Shown here in pieces: positions 5,874 through 8,743 of a DNA stretch of 8,743 bases (positions are counted from its first letter, which is position 1; each line of letters begins with the position of its first letter). The position numbers and the translations under genes were made by a program. The DNA is from CAYQLT01 sp964418425. Its GTDB lineage: Bacteria; Bacillota; Limnochordia; Limnochordales; Geochordaceae. Location: the NCBI GenBank assembly GCA_964418425.1, contig CAYQLT010000086.1, forward strand, positions 1 through 8,743, written 5' to 3'. A model generated the notes under the pieces. The model made no database searches. It was not told where the DNA came from and worked only from the letters and a program-made list of their open reading frames with translations.

Positions 5874-5919
5874 GCGACCGGCAGGCGGCCAAGCCCGCCG
5901 TAGAGCCCTGGCGACCGGC
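5874..5919 (+). repeat. Intercistronic hairpin flanked by a 9-base direct repeat
   Basis: In the 58-base gap between the binding-protein and ATPase genes, GCGACCGGC occurs at 5874-5882 and again at 5911-5919. Between them GGCGG (5884-5888) can pair with CCGCC (5895-5899) around a six-base loop. Binding-protein genes are often followed by a stem that protects their mRNA and lowers expression of the genes behind them. This is a short stem with no T-run, so the role is a guess. Confidence 0.3.
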
Positions 5920-5929
5920 TCGTGATGAG

Positions 5930-7471
5930 GTGAGACGTATTCCCACGGATCGGCCGGGCGAGCCTCTCGCGCTGGAGCTGCGCGGGATCGTCAAGCGCTT
6001 TCCGGGCGTACTGGCCAACGACCGCATCGACCTGAGCTTGCGCGCGGGCGAGATTCTGGCGCTTTTGGGGGAAAACGGCGCCGGGAAAACCACCCTCATG
6101 AACATCCTGTACGGCCTGTTGACCCCCGATGCCGGAGAGATCCGGGTCGACGGCCGGCCGGTACGCCTGCGCAGCCCGGCCGACGCCCTGCGGCTGGGCA
6201 TCGGGATGGTGCACCAGCACTTCACCCTGGTGCCCGTTATGACCGTCGCCGAGAACGTCATGCTGGGCGTCGAACCCACCCGAGGACGCTTTTTCCTGCG
6301 CATCGACGAGGCGATCCGTCGGGTACAGGACATCTCCGCCCGCTTCGCCCTGCAGGTGGACCCGAAGGCGTACGTCAAGGACCTCCCCGTGGGCGTCCAG
6401 CAACGGGTGGAGATCCTCAAGGTCTTGTACCGGGAGGCCCGAGTGCTCATCCTGGACGAGCCCACCGCCGTACTCACCCCTCAGGAGGTCGAGGAGCTGT
6501 TTGGCATCCTCCGGGGCCTGGCCAAAGGCGGGCGCAGCATCATCTTCATCACCCACAAGCTCAAGGAAGCCCTGGCCCTGGCTGACCGGATCGTGGTGTT
6601 GCGGGCGGGCAGGGTGGTCGGGGAGACCACGCCCGGCCGGACGACCGAATCGGAGCTGGCGGCCATGATGGTAGGGCACGGCGTGGAGCGGGTGGCCCGG
6701 GAGCGCCGGAGCCGGCCGGGATCGACGGTGCTGGCGGTGCGTGACCTGTGGGTGCTGGATGAGCGAGGCTTGCCGGCGGTTCGGGGCGTCAATCTGGCCG
6801 TTGGGGCCGGCGAGGTGGTGGGCATCGCCGGGGTTCACGGCAACGGGCAGACCGAGTTGATGGAGGCGCTGGCGGGCAGGCGGCCGGCGAGTTCAGGGGT
6901 CATCGAGGTACTGGGACGCCGTCTGACCCGGTTCTCGCCCCGCCAGCTGGTGGAGATGGGGGTGGGCTACGTCCCCGAGGACCGCCACCGGGACGGGCTT
7001 GTGCTCAACTTCACCGTCTACGAGAACCTGGCCCTCAATACCTACTACCGCCCGCCGGCCCGCCGGGGCCCCATGCTCCGGATCGCAGCCCTCAGGGAAC
7101 GGGCCCGCCAGCTGGTGGAGGCCTTCGACATCCGTACCCCGACGGTGGAAGCCCGGGTTGCGACCCTGTCGGGTGGCAACCAGCAGAAGCTGATCATGGC
7201 CCGGGAGTTCTCCCGGCCCATCCGGCTGCTTTTGGCCTCCCAACCCACCCGAGGCCTGGACGTGGCCTCCGTGGAGTACGTGCACCGGCAGATCCTTCGC
7301 CAGCGCGACCAGGGAGCGGGCGTGCTCTTGGTCTCCACCGAACTGGACGAGGTGCTGGCGCTTTGTGACCGCATCGCGGTCATGTACCGGGGGCGCATCG
7401 TGGCCGAGTTGCCCGCCGAACAGGCGAGCCGGGAGCGCCTGGGATTGCTCATGGCGGGGGCCGCCGCGTGA
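5930..7471 (+). CDS. nupO: ABC transporter ATPase with two nucleotide-binding domains, nucleoside uptake (YufO/NupO type)
   Basis: The 513-residue protein starts at GTG 5930, the only usable start in a frame that stays open upstream; its ribosome site is weak. The first ABC domain has Walker A GENGAGKTT (47-55, K53), signature LPVGVQQR (152-159), Walker B LILDEPTA with D176 and E177, and switch His H209 (FITHK). The second domain starts near residue 240. It has a degenerate Walker A (GVHGNGQ, 301-307, no Lys), an intact signature LSGGNQQK (413-420) and ASQPTRGLD (436-444), where Ser-Gln replace the Asp-Glu of Walker B. This asymmetry is normal for the RbsA/YufO family, in which one site hydrolyses ATP. 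The protein powers the permeases encoded next. It ends in a 4-base overlap with the permease gene, which points to translational coupling. Confidence 0.95.
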   Translation: MRRIPTDRPGEPLALELRGIVKRFPGVLANDRIDLSLRAGEILALLGENGAGKTTLMNILYGLLTPDAGEIRVDGRPVRLRSPADALRLGIGMVHQHFTLVPVMTVAENVMLGVEPTRGRFFLRIDEAIRRVQDISARFALQVDPKAYVKDLPVGVQQRVEILKVLYREARVLILDEPTAVLTPQEVEELFGILRGLAKGGRSIIFITHKLKEALALADRIVVLRAGRVVGETTPGRTTESELAAMMVGHGVERVARERRSRPGSTVLAVRDLWVLDERGLPAVRGVNLAVGAGEVVGIAGVHGNGQTELMEALAGRRPASSGVIEVLGRRLTRFSPRQLVEMGVGYVPEDRHRDGLVLNFTVYENLALNTYYRPPARRGPMLRIAALRERARQLVEAFDIRTPTVEARVATLSGGNQQKLIMAREFSRPIRLLLASQPTRGLDVASVEYVHRQILRQRDQGAGVLLVSTELDEVLALCDRIAVMYRGRIVAELPAEQASRERLGLLMAGAAA

Positions 7472-8709
7472 ATAGCGCGGCTGGCCCTGCCACGCCAGGA
7501 GCCGACACCCCTGGCCGGCTGGCCGGGCCCGTCCGGGCCCGGCTGCGGCGCGTGCTGGGAGAGGCTCTCTCGTCGCTGGCCTTGCCGGCGCTGGCCATCC
7601 TCACCGGCCTTGCCATCGGCTCTTTCATCATCGTTGTCACCGATCTGGAGGTTCTCCAGGCCTGGCGACAGGCTCTGCGCGCGCCCGGGGCGGCGCTTTC
7701 GGCCGCCTGGCGTAGCGTCGCCCGGGCGTATGGAGCTCTGCTTGAGGGCTCGCTGGGTTCGGGCTACGCGATCTCGGAGAGCCTGGTGACCACCACCCCC
7801 TACATCTTCGCCGGGCTTGCCGTGGCTGTGGGGTTTCGGGCGGGGCTTTTCAACATCGGCGCCGAGGGCCAGCTCTACGTGGGGGCCCTGGCGGCGGTCT
7901 GGGTGGGCTACTCGGTGCGCAACCTGCCGGCCATGGTCCATCTCCCTCTGGCCCTGGGCGCGGCCGCGGCGGCCGGCGGCTTGTGGGCCGCGGTGCCGGG
8001 ATACCTGAAAGCGCGCACGGGGGCGCACGAGGTCGTCAACACCATCATGATGAACTACATCGCCTTTCGCCTCAGCGAATGGCTTCTCAACGGCCCGATG
8101 AAGCGCCCCGGGCCGGGGGGTACGCCGGGCTTCGTGCCGGTCAGCCCCGAGGTGCTGCCCACCGCCTACCTGCCCCAGCTGTTCGAGCCTCCCATCCGTT
8201 TTCATGTGGGCTTCTTCCTGGCCCTGGCGGCGGCAGGGTTCGCCTTCTGGCTTGTCTTCCACACGCCCTGGGGATTCGAGATGCGTACCGTCGGGGCCAA
8301 TCCCCACGCCGCCCGCACCGCGGGAATCCCTGTGGCCCGAGTCTACGTGGTGACCATGGCCATAAGCGGAGGTCTGGCGGCTCTGGCCGGCGCCACCCAG
8401 GTGCTGGGAGTCGACCACTGGGTGGGCCAGGGTTTTTCGCCGGGCTATGGTTTTGACAGCATTGCCCTGGCCCTTCTGGGCCGAAGTCACCCGGGCGGCG
8501 TGGTGCTGGCGGCCTTGTTGTTTGGCACTCTGCGAAGCGGCGCCACCCGCATGCAGTCGGCGGCAGGCATCCCCATCGACATCGTCACCATCCTGCAGGC
8601 GGTCATCCTGGCCTTCGTGGCCGCGCCTGCGCTGGTGCGGGCCCTGTTTCGCCTGCCCAGGGTGGAAGGTGTTCAGACCGTGTTTACCCGGGGGTGGGGA
8701 AGGCAGTGA
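7468..8709 (+). CDS. nupP: ABC transporter permease, nucleoside uptake (YufP/NupP type, BPD_transp_2)
   Basis: The 413-residue membrane protein starts at GTG 7468 within a GTGA overlap with the ATPase stop. A polar, Pro- and Arg-rich N-terminus of about 35 residues precedes the first helix (36-58). Further hydrophobic segments lie at about 108-124, 133-149, 158-180, 245-265, 289-312, 328-355 and 370-394. Family motifs are FNIGAEGQLYVGA (128-140), GAHEVVNTIMMNYIA (185-199, the likely ATPase-coupling loop), TVGANPHAARTAGI (274-287) and GYGFDSIALALLGRSHPGG (326-344). It should form a heterodimeric channel in the cytoplasmic membrane with the second permease that begins at 8706. The long N-terminal extension and the loop around residues 70-100 are typical of the larger of the two permeases. 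Confidence 0.95.
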   Translation: MNSAAGPATPGADTPGRLAGPVRARLRRVLGEALSSLALPALAILTGLAIGSFIIVVTDLEVLQAWRQALRAPGAALSAAWRSVARAYGALLEGSLGSGYAISESLVTTTPYIFAGLAVAVGFRAGLFNIGAEGQLYVGALAAVWVGYSVRNLPAMVHLPLALGAAAAAGGLWAAVPGYLKARTGAHEVVNTIMMNYIAFRLSEWLLNGPMKRPGPGGTPGFVPVSPEVLPTAYLPQLFEPPIRFHVGFFLALAAAGFAFWLVFHTPWGFEMRTVGANPHAARTAGIPVARVYVVTMAISGGLAALAGATQVLGVDHWVGQGFSPGYGFDSIALALLGRSHPGGVVLAALLFGTLRSGATRMQSAAGIPIDIVTILQAVILAFVAAPALVRALFRLPRVEGVQTVFTRGWGRQ

Positions 8710-8743
8710 GGCTGCGGGCCCATCCGGCCGAAGCGCTGGGCGC
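8706..8743 (+). CDS. Start of probable second permease (YufQ/NupQ type), cut by the window edge
   Basis: GTG 8706 overlaps the TGA of the first permease gene by four bases (GTGA), the same arrangement as at the ATPase/permease junction. Twelve codons are visible, reading MRLRAHPAEALG, and the frame stays open to the edge. Identity is inferred from operon order: in B. subtilis nupNOPQ and its relatives the second permease follows here. The visible residues carry no family motif. Confidence 0.5.
   Translation, partial: MRLRAHPAEALG

Noticed and set aside
4654..6477. Open frame of 607 codons on the minus strand across the binding-protein and ATPase genes
   Set aside because: It lies opposite two genes with unmistakable BMP and ABC motifs and spans their intergenic gap. 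Its translation is low-complexity without recognisable domains.
5699..6838. Open frame of 379 codons on the minus strand across the ATPase gene
   Set aside because: It is an antisense shadow of the first ABC domain. It has no ribosome site or motif of its own.
7045..8490. Open frame of 481 codons on the minus strand across the ATPase/permease junction
   Set aside because: It is antisense to well-conserved transporter motifs. Its composition (Arg, Gly, Gln, His) is typical of reverse-strand reading in GC-rich DNA.

Overview
The window is GC-rich (roughly two-thirds G+C by eye) and densely coding, with several GTG or TTG starts and clear Shine-Dalgarno runs such as GGGAGGAA and GGGGGAGG. The gene families are a spore-type GH18 hydrolase with a LysM domain, an Amidase_3 cell-wall hydrolase, a Sco copper protein and a BMP-type nucleoside ABC transporter. 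Together they suggest a high-GC Bacillota lineage of the Limnochordia, Symbiobacterium or Thermaerobacter kind. That placement is an inference from gene content and style, not from a marker gene.

Left half (1-2614), cell-wall genes. On the minus strand a secreted GH18 protein with a proline-rich linker and a C-terminal LysM runs off the left edge. Next to it and divergent is a small membrane-anchored protein of unknown function on the plus strand (1407-1808). Its 3' end overlaps, tail to tail, the end of a minus-strand N-acetylmuramoyl-L-alanine amidase (1787-2614). The amidase carries an unusual EF-hand-type calcium loop.

Middle (2615-4687), minus strand. A protein of about 346 residues with a C-terminal membrane domain of about four helices is not recognised (2753-3793). 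Upstream of it lies a Sco1/SenC copper chaperone (4016-4687) with CxxxC and His ligands intact. The order Sco, unknown membrane protein, amidase could be one transcript, but a GC-rich hairpin and two short palindromes lie between the last two.

Right half (4837-8743), plus strand. This is an ABC importer operon in the order of Bacillus subtilis nupNOPQ (formerly yufNOPQ): a BMP-family binding protein, a double ATPase of the RbsA/YufO type, a first permease, and the first 12 codons of what should be the second permease. The last three genes are joined by 4-base GTGA overlaps. The expected role is uptake of purine nucleosides; the exact substrate cannot be read from the sequence. The binding protein has a Sec signal but no lipobox cysteine, which is unusual for this family.

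No mobile element, CRISPR array, tRNA or rRNA was seen. I found no clearly new multi-gene system. The best candidates for something undescribed are the unrecognised membrane protein, the small anchored protein between the two wall hydrolases, and the calcium loop in the amidase.
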